Shown here: in pieces, positions 8,908-18,326 of the stretch
Position numbering within the stretch: position 1 is the first letter of the stretch
How the letters are laid out: each line of letters opens with the position of its first letter
Source: Bacteroides intestinalis DSM 17393
GTDB taxonomy: Bacteria; Bacteroidota; Bacteroidia; Bacteroidales; Bacteroidaceae
Direction of reading: 5' to 3'
Assembly: GCF_000172175.1 (NCBI RefSeq)
Contig: NZ_ABJL02000008.1
Span: forward strand, 2,914,001-2,978,000
DNA: 64,000 bases
Position numbers and translations under genes: made by a program
The notes under the pieces: generated by a model
The model's database searches: none
Told to the model about the DNA's origin: nothing
Seen by the model: the letters and a program-made list of their open reading frames with translations, nothing else

Positions 8908-9795
8908 ATGGCACAAAAAAGAAATGCATTAGGACGCGGGCTGGACGCCCTGCTCTCAATGGACGAAGTGCAGACCGAAGGCTCTTCTTCCATCAACGAA
9001 ATAGAGTTGTCGAAGATTGTCGTCAACCCGAACCAGCCGCGTCATGAATTTGACGAGACTGCCCTTCAGGAACTTGCCGATTCAATCTCTGAGATAGGTA
9101 TCATTCAGCCCATCACCCTACGCAAGCTGTCAGACGATGAATATCAGATCATCGCAGGCGAACGCCGTTTCCGTGCTTCACAACTCGCCGGACTGAAAAG
9201 TATTCCCGCCTATATCCGTACTGCCGATGACGAGAACGTCATGGAAATGGCGCTTATCGAGAATATACAACGTGAAGACTTGAACTCTGTGGAAATAGCC
9301 CTTGCCTACCAACATCTGTTGGAACAATACGGACTCACACAAGAACGCCTTAGCGAACGTGTCGGTAAAAAACGTACAACAATTGCCAACTACCTGCGTT
9401 TATTGAAATTGCCCGCCCCCATTCAGATGGCGTTGCAGAACAAGCAGATAGACATGGGACATGCCCGTGCGCTTGTAACATTGGGTGATCCGAAGTTGCA
9501 AGTGAAGATATTCGAAGAAATCATCGAGCACGGATATTCCGTACGTAAGGTGGAAGAAATAGTAAAATCCCTGAGTGAAGGCGAAGCCGTGAAAAGCGGT
9601 GGACGCAAAATCGCTCCCAAACGTGCCAAACTGCCGGAAGAATTCAACATGCTGAAACAACAGCTTTCGGGCTTCTTCAGCACCAAAGTGCAGCTGACCT
9701 GTTCGGAAAAAGGAAAAGGTAAAATCAGTATCCCGTTCAATAACGAAGAAGAATTGGAACGTATTATCGGCATACTCGATACTCTTAAAAAATAA
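8908..9795 (+). CDS. parB: ParB (Spo0J) centromere-binding CTPase
   Basis: 295 residues, typical length. It starts with the lineage-common KRNALGRGLDALLSM, followed by the N-terminal ParB/Srx domain with the CTP-binding GERRFRAS (about residue 86), the helix-turn-helix for parS binding (GKKRTTIANYLRLLKLP, about residue 150) and the C-terminal dimerisation domain (FFSTKVQLTCSEKGKGKISI). It loads at parS, slides as a clamp and stimulates ParA. The next gene starts at the base after its stop, so translation is probably coupled. Confidence 0.95.
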   Translation: MAQKRNALGRGLDALLSMDEVQTEGSSSINEIELSKIVVNPNQPRHEFDETALQELADSISEIGIIQPITLRKLSDDEYQIIAGERRFRASQLAGLKSIPAYIRTADDENVMEMALIENIQREDLNSVEIALAYQHLLEQYGLTQERLSERVGKKRTTIANYLRLLKLPAPIQMALQNKQIDMGHARALVTLGDPKLQVKIFEEIIEHGYSVRKVEEIVKSLSEGEAVKSGGRKIAPKRAKLPEEFNMLKQQLSGFFSTKVQLTCSEKGKGKISIPFNNEEELERIIGILDTLKK

Positions 9796-10641
9796 ATGAC
9801 GAAAGGAACAAGAACATATCAATGGTGTATCGCCCTGCTGCTTTGCTTCGTGCAGACGGCAGGGATTGCTATGTATGGGCAGAACCGTCCGCGTGCCGCT
9901 GCCAAACGGCAACAATTGGAGCATGCAGACTCACTGAAAAGACTGCCGCAAGTAGCTCCGGACAGCCTGAATGTACAAACAGAATCTGCCCTGCAACGGG
10001 TTTCGGCTGCTGACAGCCTTGCCATAGCCGACAGCATTGCTGCCGAAAACAAAAAGCGTCTGCTGGAAATGACTTCCAGTACTACCCCACAAGTGTCTCC
10101 TACACCAACAGACAGTATAAACGGGGCACTTAACAAGAAAGTATTTATCCCCAACCCGACCAAGGCAACATGGCTCGCCCTGGTTATCCCCGGTGGCGGA
10201 CAAATCTATAACCGTAAATACTGGAAGTTACCTATTATATATGGTGGATTTGCTGGATGTGCTTATGCGCTAACCTGGAACAACAAGATGTATAAAGACT
10301 ACATGCAAGCCTATAAAGATGCCGCTCTTGGCAACTGGGAAGCCAACAGTATTCATGATCTTTTGCCACCCGGATATTTGGACAGAACCCCCAAAACACA
10401 GATAACAGAAACCCTCCGAAAACGAAAGGATACGTACAGGCGCTATCGTGACCTGAGTATTTTTGCTTTCATCGGCGTTTACCTGATATCAGTTATTGAT
10501 GCCTATGTAGATGCGGAACTGTCTAATTTCGATATAACCCCCGACCTAAGTATGCGGGTAGAACCTGCCGTAATCAACAGCCAATACAGTATAGGCAGCT
10601 CCAACAAATCTGTCGGAGTGCAATGTAGTTTCCGTTTTTAA
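9796..10641 (+). CDS. DUF5683 envelope protein
   Basis: 281 residues. An N-terminal signal/anchor (WCIALLLCFVQTAGIAMYGQ) is followed by a low-complexity Ala/Asp/Ser linker (residues about 30-110). The DUF5683 domain comes next: KATWLALVIPGGGQIYNRKYWK, with hydrophobic helices around YGGFAGCAYALTW and FAFIGVYLISVIDAYVDA. Its function is unknown. The ATG follows the parB stop directly, and the lytic transglycosylase follows after 31 nt. This linkage suggests a role at the cell envelope tied to segregation or division, but that is inference. Confidence 0.85.
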   Translation: MTKGTRTYQWCIALLLCFVQTAGIAMYGQNRPRAAAKRQQLEHADSLKRLPQVAPDSLNVQTESALQRVSAADSLAIADSIAAENKKRLLEMTSSTTPQVSPTPTDSINGALNKKVFIPNPTKATWLALVIPGGGQIYNRKYWKLPIIYGGFAGCAYALTWNNKMYKDYMQAYKDAALGNWEANSIHDLLPPGYLDRTPKTQITETLRKRKDTYRRYRDLSIFAFIGVYLISVIDAYVDAELSNFDITPDLSMRVEPAVINSQYSIGSSNKSVGVQCSFRF

Positions 10642-10672
10642 TGAATTAAGCTATACCAAAGAATAATCACAC

Positions 10673-11980
10673 ATGAAGAATAAATCTGTAAATATGAAGA
10701 AGTTTATCGCTACTCCGTTTCTGTTTTGTCTATCACTTTTCGCCTTCCAGGCGCAAGCTCAGGAAAGTGTAGAAGTAGTGATCCGTGACAACGGAACAGA
10801 ACGTCAGGAAAGCATTGAACTCCCCCAAAGTATGACTTATCCGCTGGACAGTCTGCTCAATGACTGGAAAGCCAAAAATTACATTGATTTAGGTAAAGAT
10901 TGCAGTACCTCCACAGAGAACCCACTCTTTAGTGACTCTGTTTATATCGACCGCCTCAGCCGCATTCCTGCTGTAATGGAAATGCCTTATAATGAGATTG
11001 TACGTAAATTCATCGACATGTACACAGGACGTTTACGTAATAACGTATCATTCATGTTGAGCGCCTGCAACTTTTATATGCCCATCTTCGAAGAAGCACT
11101 CGATGCCTATGGATTACCGCTCGAACTCAGATACTTGCCTATCATTGAATCTGCGCTGAACCCTTCTGCCAGATCCCGTGTAGGCGCTTCCGGTTTGTGG
11201 CAGTTCATGCTGGCTACCGGAAAGATGTACGGATTGGAAAGCAACAGTCTTATCGACGAACGTTGTGATCCTATCAAGGCCACGTGGGCAGCCGCCCGCT
11301 ACTTGAAAGACCTGTACGCCATTTATCAAGACTGGAATCTGGTGATCGCTGCTTACAATTGCGGACCAGGCACTATAAACAAAGCAATCCGCCGTGCCGG
11401 AGGTAAAACTGATTATTGGGAAATCTATAATTTCCTGCCCAAAGAGACCCGCGGGTATGTGCCTGCGTTCATTGCCGCCAATTATGTGATGACTTACTAT
11501 TGCAAGCACAACATCTGTCCCATGGAAACTAATATCCCCGATGCTACAGATACTATACAAGTAACAAAAAACTTACATTTCGAACAGCTTGCCGATATTT
11601 GTGGCGTTAGCATGGAAGAAATCAAAAGCCTTAATCCTCAGTATAAGAAGAATATAATTCCCGGTGACAGCAAGACGCAAACTCTTCGTCTGCCTATGAA
11701 TTACATCAGTACATTTATCGACAGCCAGGATACTATCTACGCCCACCGTGCGAATGAATTATTCAAAAACCGCAGAACCGTAGCCATCTCCGAACCCCGT
11801 TCTACAGCAAGACGCGCTACAACCGGCAGTGGAAATCTGACTTATCATAAAATACGAAATGGCGAAACATTGGGTACTATTGCACGCCGCTATGGAGTCA
11901 CCGTAAAACAACTTCAAAGTTGGAATGGGCTGCATAACACCAAGATTTCCGCCGGAAAGCAATTGAAGATATATAAATAA
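10673..11980 (+). CDS. MltD-like membrane-bound lytic transglycosylase with LysM
   Basis: 435 residues; an internal start at 10694 (MKKFIATPFLF) would give a more typical signal peptide, ending AQAQ. The SLT domain carries the catalytic Glu in LRYLPIIESALNP, followed by SRVGASGLWQFM and NLVIAAYNCGPG, the standard family motifs. A degenerate LysM-like region (about 300-345) precedes a clear C-terminal LysM (YHKIRNGETLGTIARRYGVT). It cleaves peptidoglycan glycan strands to anhydro-muropeptides in the periplasm. It is the last gene of the parA-parB-DUF5683 run. Confidence 0.92.
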   Translation: MKNKSVNMKKFIATPFLFCLSLFAFQAQAQESVEVVIRDNGTERQESIELPQSMTYPLDSLLNDWKAKNYIDLGKDCSTSTENPLFSDSVYIDRLSRIPAVMEMPYNEIVRKFIDMYTGRLRNNVSFMLSACNFYMPIFEEALDAYGLPLELRYLPIIESALNPSARSRVGASGLWQFMLATGKMYGLESNSLIDERCDPIKATWAAARYLKDLYAIYQDWNLVIAAYNCGPGTINKAIRRAGGKTDYWEIYNFLPKETRGYVPAFIAANYVMTYYCKHNICPMETNIPDATDTIQVTKNLHFEQLADICGVSMEEIKSLNPQYKKNIIPGDSKTQTLRLPMNYISTFIDSQDTIYAHRANELFKNRRTVAISEPRSTARRATTGSGNLTYHKIRNGETLGTIARRYGVTVKQLQSWNGLHNTKISAGKQLKIYK

Positions 11981-11992
11981 GAGCACAAACGC

Positions 11993-12022
11993 TTGCACGG
12001 TGTTGAAATTTGCTTATTTTTG
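11993..12022 (+). promoter_or_regulatory. promoter for the RelA/SpoT gene
   Basis: A -33 TTG at 11993-11995, 19 nt spacing, then TATTTTTG at 12015-12022, matching the Bacteroidota TTG-N19-21-TAnnTTTG pattern. The RSH start codon is at 12050, giving a leader of about 25 nt. Confidence 0.7.
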
Positions 12023-12049
12023 CAGCAATAGAAGAAAGGAGACAGGGAT

Positions 12050-14308
12050 ATGGAAGAGAATGTGAGCCAGAAAGATAAAGAAAAAGTCGAAGAGGAAATG
12101 ATTGAACAGGCTTTCCAGCAACTGTTAAACGACTATTTGGCAACCAAGCACCGTAAGCGTATTGAAATTATAACAAAGGCATTCAACTTTGCCAACCAGG
12201 CACATAAAGGTATCAAACGCCGCTCAGGCGAGCCCTACATTATGCATCCCCTGGCTGTGGCACAGATTGTTTGCACCGAAATAGGTCTGGGGTCTACATC
12301 CATTTGTGCAGCATTACTACACGATGTGGTAGAAGATACAGACTATACTGTAGAGGATATAGAGAATATATTCGGTCCGAAAATCGCCCAGATTGTAGAT
12401 GGACTGACCAAAATATCCGGTGGTATCTTCGGTGACCGGGCTTCGGCACAGGCAGAGAACTTCAAAAAGTTGCTATTGACGATGTCCGATGATATACGTG
12501 TGATCCTTATCAAGATAGCGGACCGTCTGCATAATATGCGTACGCTGGGTTCCATGCTTCCCAACAAGCAATTCAAAATTGCAGGTGAAACTTTATATAT
12601 ATATGCTCCCCTCGCCAACCGCTTAGGACTTTATAAGATAAAGACCGAACTGGAAAACCTGAGTTTCAGGTACGAACACCCTGAGGAATATCAAGAAATA
12701 GAAAACAAGCTGGCAGCTACGGCTACCGAACGCGATAAAGTATTCAAAGAGTTCACTGCTCCGATACGCGCACAGATGGACAAAATGGGACTGAAGTATC
12801 GCATCCTGGCACGCGTCAAATCCATTTATTCCATATGGAACAAAATGCAGACCAAGCATGTACCATTCGAAGAAATCTATGACTTGCTTGCCGTACGTAT
12901 TATTTTTGAACCACGTAACGCGGACGAAGAGTTAAATGACTGTTTCGATATCTACGTCTCTATTTCTAAAATATACAAGCCCCACCCCGATCGCTTGCGC
13001 GACTGGGTGAGCCACCCCAAAGCAAACGGCTATCAAGCTCTACACGTTACCCTCATGGGCAACAATGGACAGTGGATCGAAGTACAAATCCGTAGCGAGC
13101 GCATGAATGACGTAGCCGAACAGGGTTTTGCCGCACATTGGAAATACAAAGAAGGTGGTGGTAGCGAGGATGAGGGCGAGCTGGATAAATGGCTACGTAC
13201 CATCAAGGAAATTCTTGATGATCCGCAGCCGGATGCCATTGATTTCCTCGACACTATCAAATTGAACCTGTTTGCATCGGAAATTTTTGTATTCACCCCT
13301 AAAGGTGAAATCAAGACCATGCCACAGAACTCTACCGCACTGGATTTTGCATTTTCCCTGCATACAGATATAGGTAGCCATTGTATCGGCGCAAAAGTAA
13401 ACCATAAACTTGTACCACTCAGCCATAAATTGCAAAGTGGTGACCAGGTGGAAGTTCTGACATCCAAATCACAACGGGTACAGCCGGAATGGGAAGTATT
13501 TGCCACTACAGCCCGTGCCCGCGCAAAGATAGCTGCCATCCTGCGCAAAGAACAAAGAACAAACCAGAAAGAAGGTGAAACCCTTCTAAACGAATTCTTC
13601 AAAAAAGAAGAACTCCGATTGGATGACATGCTGGTTGACAAACTTGTGAAAGCTCATAACATGAAGAACAGGGATGAGCTGCTCATAGCTATCGGCAATG
13701 GAAAAATCGTCTTAGGTGATCTGGATAAAAATGCTTTAAAAGAAAAACAAGGAACCAACTGGAAGAAGTTCCTCACATTTTCATTCGGTAGCAATAAGGA
13801 CAGCAAAGAACCTGTTGAAGAAAAGATACCGCAGGAAAAGGAGAAGATCAATACTAAGCAAATTCTGAAACTGACGGAAGAGAATATCCAAAAAAATTAC
13901 ATCATGGCAGAATGTTGTCACCCTATTCCGGGTGATGATGTATTGGGATATATCGACGAAAACGACCGGATTATTATCCATAAACGCCAGTGCCCTGTCG
14001 CTGCAAGACTGAAGAGCAGCTACGGCAACCGTATCCTTGCCACGCAATGGGATACACACAAAGAGCTATCTTTCCTGGTGAATATCTATATCAAAGGCAT
14101 AGATGCCATGGGATTACTGAACGAAGTAACACAAGTCATCTCCCGCCAGTTGAACGTAAACATCCGTAAACTATCCATCGAAACAACGGACGGTATCTTT
14201 GAAGGAAACATCCAGCTATATGTACATGACGTGGATGATGTGAAGACTATCAGTACTAACTTGAAACAAATACAGAACATCAAACAAGTAACCAGAGTAG
14301 AAGCATAA
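12050..14308 (+). CDS. bifunctional RelA/SpoT (RSH) ppGpp synthetase/hydrolase
   Basis: 752 residues, full length. The hydrolase HD domain is intact (FANQAHKGIKRRSGEPYIMH; His-Asp pair in LLHDVVEDTDY, about residues 91-92). The synthetase domain carries IYDLLAVRIIF and HPKANGYQALHVTLMG. It is followed by TGS (FVFTPKGEIKTMP), a helical/zinc-finger-like region with CCHPIPGDDVLGY, and a C-terminal ACT domain. It sets (p)ppGpp levels in response to starvation. It has its own promoter, and the bactofilin gene follows after 21 nt. Confidence 0.95.
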   Translation: MEENVSQKDKEKVEEEMIEQAFQQLLNDYLATKHRKRIEIITKAFNFANQAHKGIKRRSGEPYIMHPLAVAQIVCTEIGLGSTSICAALLHDVVEDTDYTVEDIENIFGPKIAQIVDGLTKISGGIFGDRASAQAENFKKLLLTMSDDIRVILIKIADRLHNMRTLGSMLPNKQFKIAGETLYIYAPLANRLGLYKIKTELENLSFRYEHPEEYQEIENKLAATATERDKVFKEFTAPIRAQMDKMGLKYRILARVKSIYSIWNKMQTKHVPFEEIYDLLAVRIIFEPRNADEELNDCFDIYVSISKIYKPHPDRLRDWVSHPKANGYQALHVTLMGNNGQWIEVQIRSERMNDVAEQGFAAHWKYKEGGGSEDEGELDKWLRTIKEILDDPQPDAIDFLDTIKLNLFASEIFVFTPKGEIKTMPQNSTALDFAFSLHTDIGSHCIGAKVNHKLVPLSHKLQSGDQVEVLTSKSQRVQPEWEVFATTARARAKIAAILRKEQRTNQKEGETLLNEFFKKEELRLDDMLVDKLVKAHNMKNRDELLIAIGNGKIVLGDLDKNALKEKQGTNWKKFLTFSFGSNKDSKEPVEEKIPQEKEKINTKQILKLTEENIQKNYIMAECCHPIPGDDVLGYIDENDRIIIHKRQCPVAARLKSSYGNRILATQWDTHKELSFLVNIYIKGIDAMGLLNEVTQVISRQLNVNIRKLSIETTDGIFEGNIQLYVHDVDDVKTISTNLKQIQNIKQVTRVEA

Positions 14309-14329
14309 AACTATAAAAGTACATTTCAT

Positions 14330-14722
14330 ATGTTTAATTCGAAAAAAGGAATTGACGACAAGGTAAGTAATAAATTAACTACACTTTCCTGTCAAAGTTT
14401 AATAAAAGGTGATTGTTCCATCGATGGAGATATGCGCATCGACGGAATCGTAGAAGGAAATATTCAATGTACGGGTAAAATTGTTATTGGTCCCGAAGGA
14501 AGAATACACGGAAATCTTTCTTGTACACATGCCTGTCTACATGGAACTATCATCGGTGATGCTTATATAAAGGAAGAACTCACCCTGAAAGCTAATTGCG
14601 TGATGCAAGGTAATATTTATACCAGTAAATTGGAGATAGAATCACAAGCTAAATTCAATGGAACCTGTAACACGAATGATACCAATAATGAGATAAAATT
14701 ATTGGAAGCAGTTACTGAATAA
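14330..14722 (+). CDS. bactofilin (DUF583) cytoskeletal protein
   Basis: 130 residues. The central beta-helical bactofilin domain shows the regular hydrophobic-glycine repeat (GDCSIDGDMRIDGIVEGNI, GKIVIGPEGRIHGNL, LHGTIIGDAYIKEELTL). Short, charged N- and C-termini flank it, as usual. Bactofilins polymerise without nucleotide and scaffold envelope enzymes such as peptidoglycan hydrolases. It lies 21 nt after the RSH gene, probably in the same transcript, and is the last gene before the biosynthetic cluster. About 110 nt separates it from the next start. Confidence 0.93.
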   Translation: MFNSKKGIDDKVSNKLTTLSCQSLIKGDCSIDGDMRIDGIVEGNIQCTGKIVIGPEGRIHGNLSCTHACLHGTIIGDAYIKEELTLKANCVMQGNIYTSKLEIESQAKFNGTCNTNDTNNEIKLLEAVTE

Positions 14723-14811
14723 CATTATTTACAATAGATTCAGTTTAACAAAACCATCTTGCTGAAAAAAGTTTTATCTTATATAGGCGTTCATTATTAA
14801 TATAAAATAGC

Positions 14812-14819
14812 TACTTTTG
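14812..14819 (+). promoter_or_regulatory. -7 promoter element TACTTTTG of the biosynthetic cluster
   Basis: Consensus TAnnTTTG lies 12 nt before the ATG at 14832, so the leader would be very short. The -33 position holds only TTC. I see no other promoter of this type in the following tightly packed gene run until 37247, so it may drive the whole cluster. Confidence 0.6.
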
Positions 14820-14831
14820 CAGTATATATCA

Positions 14832-16373
14832 ATGAAGTATACTATGATAGTCGGCAAATATATAAATTTGGGAACGCTCCAGGAACTACTGTTTAATGGT
14901 GAGAAGGTGATTATTTCTGATGAATGCATTCAAGAGGTAGATAAGGGTTTCCGTTTTTTGAAGGATTTTTCAAGTGATAAAATTATTTACGGAATAAATA
15001 CAGGATTCGGGCCTATGGCTCAATATAGAATTGAGGATAAATCATTAACAGAACTACAATATAATATCATCAGAAGCCACTCTACCGGAGCAGGTAAACC
15101 ATTACCTCCTCTTTATGTAAAAGCAGCAATGATTGCCCGGCTATTCACCTTTTTACAAGGAAAATCAGGTATACATACAGAATTGGTAGAACTACTTGTT
15201 AAATTCATTAATCTGGATATTTTTCCATATATACCGGAGCATGGCAGTGTAGGTGCCAGTGGCGATTTAGTCCAATTGGCCCATATAGCATTGACTTTGA
15301 TCGGCGAAGGAGAAGTGTTCTATCAAGGACAACTACAACCTACCGCCCAGGTGCTTGAGAAGAATCATCTCAAACCTTTCTCTATCCACATTCGTGAGGG
15401 ACTTTCAGTAACAAACGGTACTTCCGTCATGACGGGTATCGGCATTGTTAATCTGATTTATGCGCGTCAATTACTAAACTGGTCCGTATGCGCCTCAGTA
15501 ATGATGAATGAGATTGCTGCATCCTATGATGATTTTGTTTCTCAGCCGCTAAACGATGCTAAGCTTCATAAAGGACAGCGGAAAATAGCTGAGGCTATGA
15601 GAGCCTGGATGTCGGGCAGCCAATGCACACGCAAGAGAGAAAACGAACTGTATGGACAGAAACACGAGGAAAAGATCTTCGAACATAAAGTACAGCCTTA
15701 TTATTCGCTAAGATGTACTCCGCAGATACTGGGACCAATTTATGACACATTGATAAATACGGAAGAGGTATTAATCAACGAAATCAACTCAGCCTGTGAC
15801 AACCCGATTGTTGATCCGGAAACCCAAAATGTATATCATGGTGGAAACTTTCATGGTGATTACATCTCTTTCGAAATGGATAAATTAAAAATTGCCATTA
15901 CCAAACTGACAATGCTAAGTGAACGCCAGTTGAACTATCTGTTCCATGATCGTATCAACGGAATACTTCCCCCATTTGTCAATCTGGGAATACTGGGACT
16001 GAACTATGGATTGCAAGCTTCGCAATTCACAGCAACTTCCACTACTGCAGAGTGTCAGACACTATCCAACCCAATGTATGTGCATAGTATCCCTAACAAC
16101 AATGACAATCAAGACATTGTGAGTATGGGAACGAACTCTGCATTAATAGCCAAAACAGTTATTGAGAATTCTTATCAAGTCATGAGTATTCTGTTTATGG
16201 GGATTGTACAGGCGGTGGATTATTTAAAGATACAAGATCAATTGAGTACGGAATCACGCAATGTGTACAATGAAATCCGGGCATTCTTTCCTGTATTTTC
16301 CCAAGATACTCCTAAATATAAGGAAATAGAGGCTATGAATGAATACTTGAAAAATAAGAAATTCAATTTATAA
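14832..16373 (+). CDS. tyrosine/histidine ammonia-lyase family enzyme, probable tyrosine ammonia-lyase
   Basis: 513 residues from the ATG at 14832 (14841 also possible). The MIO-forming Ala-Ser-Gly is in HGSVGASGDLVQL (about residue 142). YGINTGFGPMAQYRI, RSHSTGAGKPL, YHGGNFHGDYIS and SIPNNNDNQDIVSMGTNSA closely resemble, from memory, the Flavobacterium flexirubin-cluster tyrosine ammonia-lyase rather than hutH. No other hut gene is nearby. The expected reaction is L-tyrosine to 4-coumarate plus ammonia, supplying the aryl starter of the polyene. It is the first gene of the cluster; the ketoreductase ATG follows its stop directly. Confidence 0.85.
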   Translation: MKYTMIVGKYINLGTLQELLFNGEKVIISDECIQEVDKGFRFLKDFSSDKIIYGINTGFGPMAQYRIEDKSLTELQYNIIRSHSTGAGKPLPPLYVKAAMIARLFTFLQGKSGIHTELVELLVKFINLDIFPYIPEHGSVGASGDLVQLAHIALTLIGEGEVFYQGQLQPTAQVLEKNHLKPFSIHIREGLSVTNGTSVMTGIGIVNLIYARQLLNWSVCASVMMNEIAASYDDFVSQPLNDAKLHKGQRKIAEAMRAWMSGSQCTRKRENELYGQKHEEKIFEHKVQPYYSLRCTPQILGPIYDTLINTEEVLINEINSACDNPIVDPETQNVYHGGNFHGDYISFEMDKLKIAITKLTMLSERQLNYLFHDRINGILPPFVNLGILGLNYGLQASQFTATSTTAECQTLSNPMYVHSIPNNNDNQDIVSMGTNSALIAKTVIENSYQVMSILFMGIVQAVDYLKIQDQLSTESRNVYNEIRAFFPVFSQDTPKYKEIEAMNEYLKNKKFNL

Positions 16374-17102
16374 ATGAAATACGCATTAATAACAGGCGGA
16401 AGCCGGGGCATAGGACGTGCTGTCAGCATCAAACTGGCAGAAAAAGGATATACCGTGCTGATTAATTATCAAAGCAATGATAAGGAAGCAGCCAATACCC
16501 TGCAACTCGTTCGAGAGCAAGGAGGAGATGGAGAACTACTAAAGTTCGATGTAAGCAGCCCGGCAGCAGTATCCGAAGCGTTAAACACCTGGAGTGCCCA
16601 ACATCCGGACGAATATATTGAAGTACTGATTAACAATGCAGGAATTCGCAAAGACAATTTAATGCTCTGGATGACCGAACCTGAATGGAACGGAGTACTG
16701 AATACCAGCTTGAATGGGTTCTTTTATGTCACCCAGGCATTGCTTAAAAACATGTTAGTCAAACGTTTCGGCCGCATTGTCAATATAGTTTCGCTATCAG
16801 GCATCAAAGGTATGCCCGGACAAACAAATTATTCTGCAGCTAAAGGGGGTGTCATTGCCGCTACCAAGGCATTAGCCCAGGAAGTGGCAAAGAAGCATGT
16901 AACTGTCAATGCTGTGGCCCCCGGATTCATCCGTACGGAAATGACCGAAGACATCAATGAGAACGAATGGAAAAAGCACATCCCTACCGGGCGCTTCGGT
17001 GAACCGGAAGAAGTGGCTGATCTTGTAAGTTTCTTAGTTTCCCCCAACGCCTCTTATATCACAGGTGAGATTATTTCAATCAATGGAGGACTGCATACAT
17101 GA
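16374..17102 (+). CDS. 3-oxoacyl-ACP reductase (SDR, FabG-like) of the polyene pathway
   Basis: 242 residues. Rossmann motif TGGSRGIGRA, NNAG at about residue 87, catalytic Ser/Tyr/Lys in SLSGIKG and YSAAKGG, and the C-terminal SYITGEIISINGG typical of FabG. It reduces 3-oxoacyl-ACP with NADPH during each extension round. It is one of several cluster-borne fatty-acid-type enzymes, so it most likely serves polyene assembly rather than primary fatty acid synthesis. It begins at the base after the lyase stop and overlaps the next ketosynthase by 4 nt (ATGA). Confidence 0.9.
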   Translation: MKYALITGGSRGIGRAVSIKLAEKGYTVLINYQSNDKEAANTLQLVREQGGDGELLKFDVSSPAAVSEALNTWSAQHPDEYIEVLINNAGIRKDNLMLWMTEPEWNGVLNTSLNGFFYVTQALLKNMLVKRFGRIVNIVSLSGIKGMPGQTNYSAAKGGVIAATKALAQEVAKKHVTVNAVAPGFIRTEMTEDINENEWKKHIPTGRFGEPEEVADLVSFLVSPNASYITGEIISINGGLHT

Positions 17103-18319
17103 GAAGAGTTGTCATTACAGGAATGGGAATTTACTCGTGCATCGGCAAGAATCTGAGCGAAGTAACAGACTCATTATATAACGGTAAATCGGGAATCGGC
17201 ATCGATCCCCACCGGAAAGAAATGGGGTATATTTCTGCACTGACTGGTCTGCTGGAACGCCCTGATCTAAAAAAAATGTTGGACAGACGGAAACGTCTCT
17301 GCCTGCCTGAACAGGGAGAATATGCCTATCTGGCAAGTGTAGAAGCTTTCAAAAATGCAAGTATTGATGAAGCATTCTTGGAAACAAATGAAGTAGGAAT
17401 ACTGTATGGAAATGACAGTAGTACTGCACCGATTATTAACGCTGTAGATATTATCCGGGAAAAGAAGAATACCGTTCTGGTAGGTTCCGGTTCTATTTTC
17501 CAGTCGATGAATTCGACTGTATCTATGAACCTGTCGGTCATCTTCAAGCTCAGAGGAGTAAACTTCACAATCTCCGGTGCTTGTGCAAGCGGTTCACACG
17601 CCATTGGCATGGGTTATCTGCTAATCAAGTCAGGATTGCAAGAGTGTATTCTTTGTGGCGGTGCGCAAGAAGTAAATCCATTCTCAGTAGGTAGTTTCGA
17701 CGGATTAAGTGCATTCTCTACCCGGGAAGATAAGCCTCAGCAAGCATCCAGACCCTTTGATAAAAGCAGAGACGGACTTGTGCCCAGCGGAGGTGGCGCC
17801 AGTCTAGTACTGGAAAGTTATGAATCAGCTGTTAAGCGAGGAGCACCCATATTGGCAGAAATTATCGGCTACGGTTTTTCATCCAATGGAGATCATATAT
17901 CTGTTCCTAATATAGACGGCCCAAAGCGTTCATTGGAAATGGCCATCCGGAATGCCGGAATCGCATTGGATGAAATTAAATACATCAATGCGCACGCCAC
18001 TTCTACTCCGATAGGTGATTTGAATGAAGCAAAAGCCATAGCAGAAGTATTTGAAGGACACCACCCGTATGTGGCTTCCACCAAGTCTATGACCGGTCAC
18101 GAAATGTGGATGGCGGGTGCCAGCGAAGTTATCTATTCTACTTTAATGATGCAGAATAACTTCATTGCTCCCAACCTGAATTTCGAAGAACCGGATGAAG
18201 CCTCTGCCCAACTTAATATCCCCGCCCAACGAGTAAATATGGAATTTGATACATTCCTGTCGAACTCATTCGGATTCGGAGGAACCAATTCTACATTAAT
18301 TATTAAAAAAGTAAAGTAA
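17099..18319 (+). CDS. beta-ketoacyl-ACP synthase (FabF-like)
   Basis: 406 residues, standard KAS II length. The catalytic triad is complete: Cys in SGACASGSHAIG (about 162), His in NAHATSTPIGD (about 298) and His in KSMTGHEMWMAGASE (about 332); the last motif departs from the usual GHTLGAAG. The C-terminal SNSFGFGGTN is intact. It catalyses decarboxylative Claisen condensation of malonyl-ACP with the growing chain. It is coupled to the ketoreductase (4-nt overlap), with an ACP gene 7 nt downstream. It may be the general elongating or initiating synthase of the pathway. Confidence 0.9.
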   Translation: MRRVVITGMGIYSCIGKNLSEVTDSLYNGKSGIGIDPHRKEMGYISALTGLLERPDLKKMLDRRKRLCLPEQGEYAYLASVEAFKNASIDEAFLETNEVGILYGNDSSTAPIINAVDIIREKKNTVLVGSGSIFQSMNSTVSMNLSVIFKLRGVNFTISGACASGSHAIGMGYLLIKSGLQECILCGGAQEVNPFSVGSFDGLSAFSTREDKPQQASRPFDKSRDGLVPSGGGASLVLESYESAVKRGAPILAEIIGYGFSSNGDHISVPNIDGPKRSLEMAIRNAGIALDEIKYINAHATSTPIGDLNEAKAIAEVFEGHHPYVASTKSMTGHEMWMAGASEVIYSTLMMQNNFIAPNLNFEEPDEASAQLNIPAQRVNMEFDTFLSNSFGFGGTNSTLIIKKVK

Positions 18320-18326
18320 TATAAGT

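Noticed and set aside
14832..16373. Histidine utilisation gene hutH
   Set aside because: No hutU, hutI or related gene nearby; the sequence follows flexirubin-type tyrosine lyases and heads a polyene operon.
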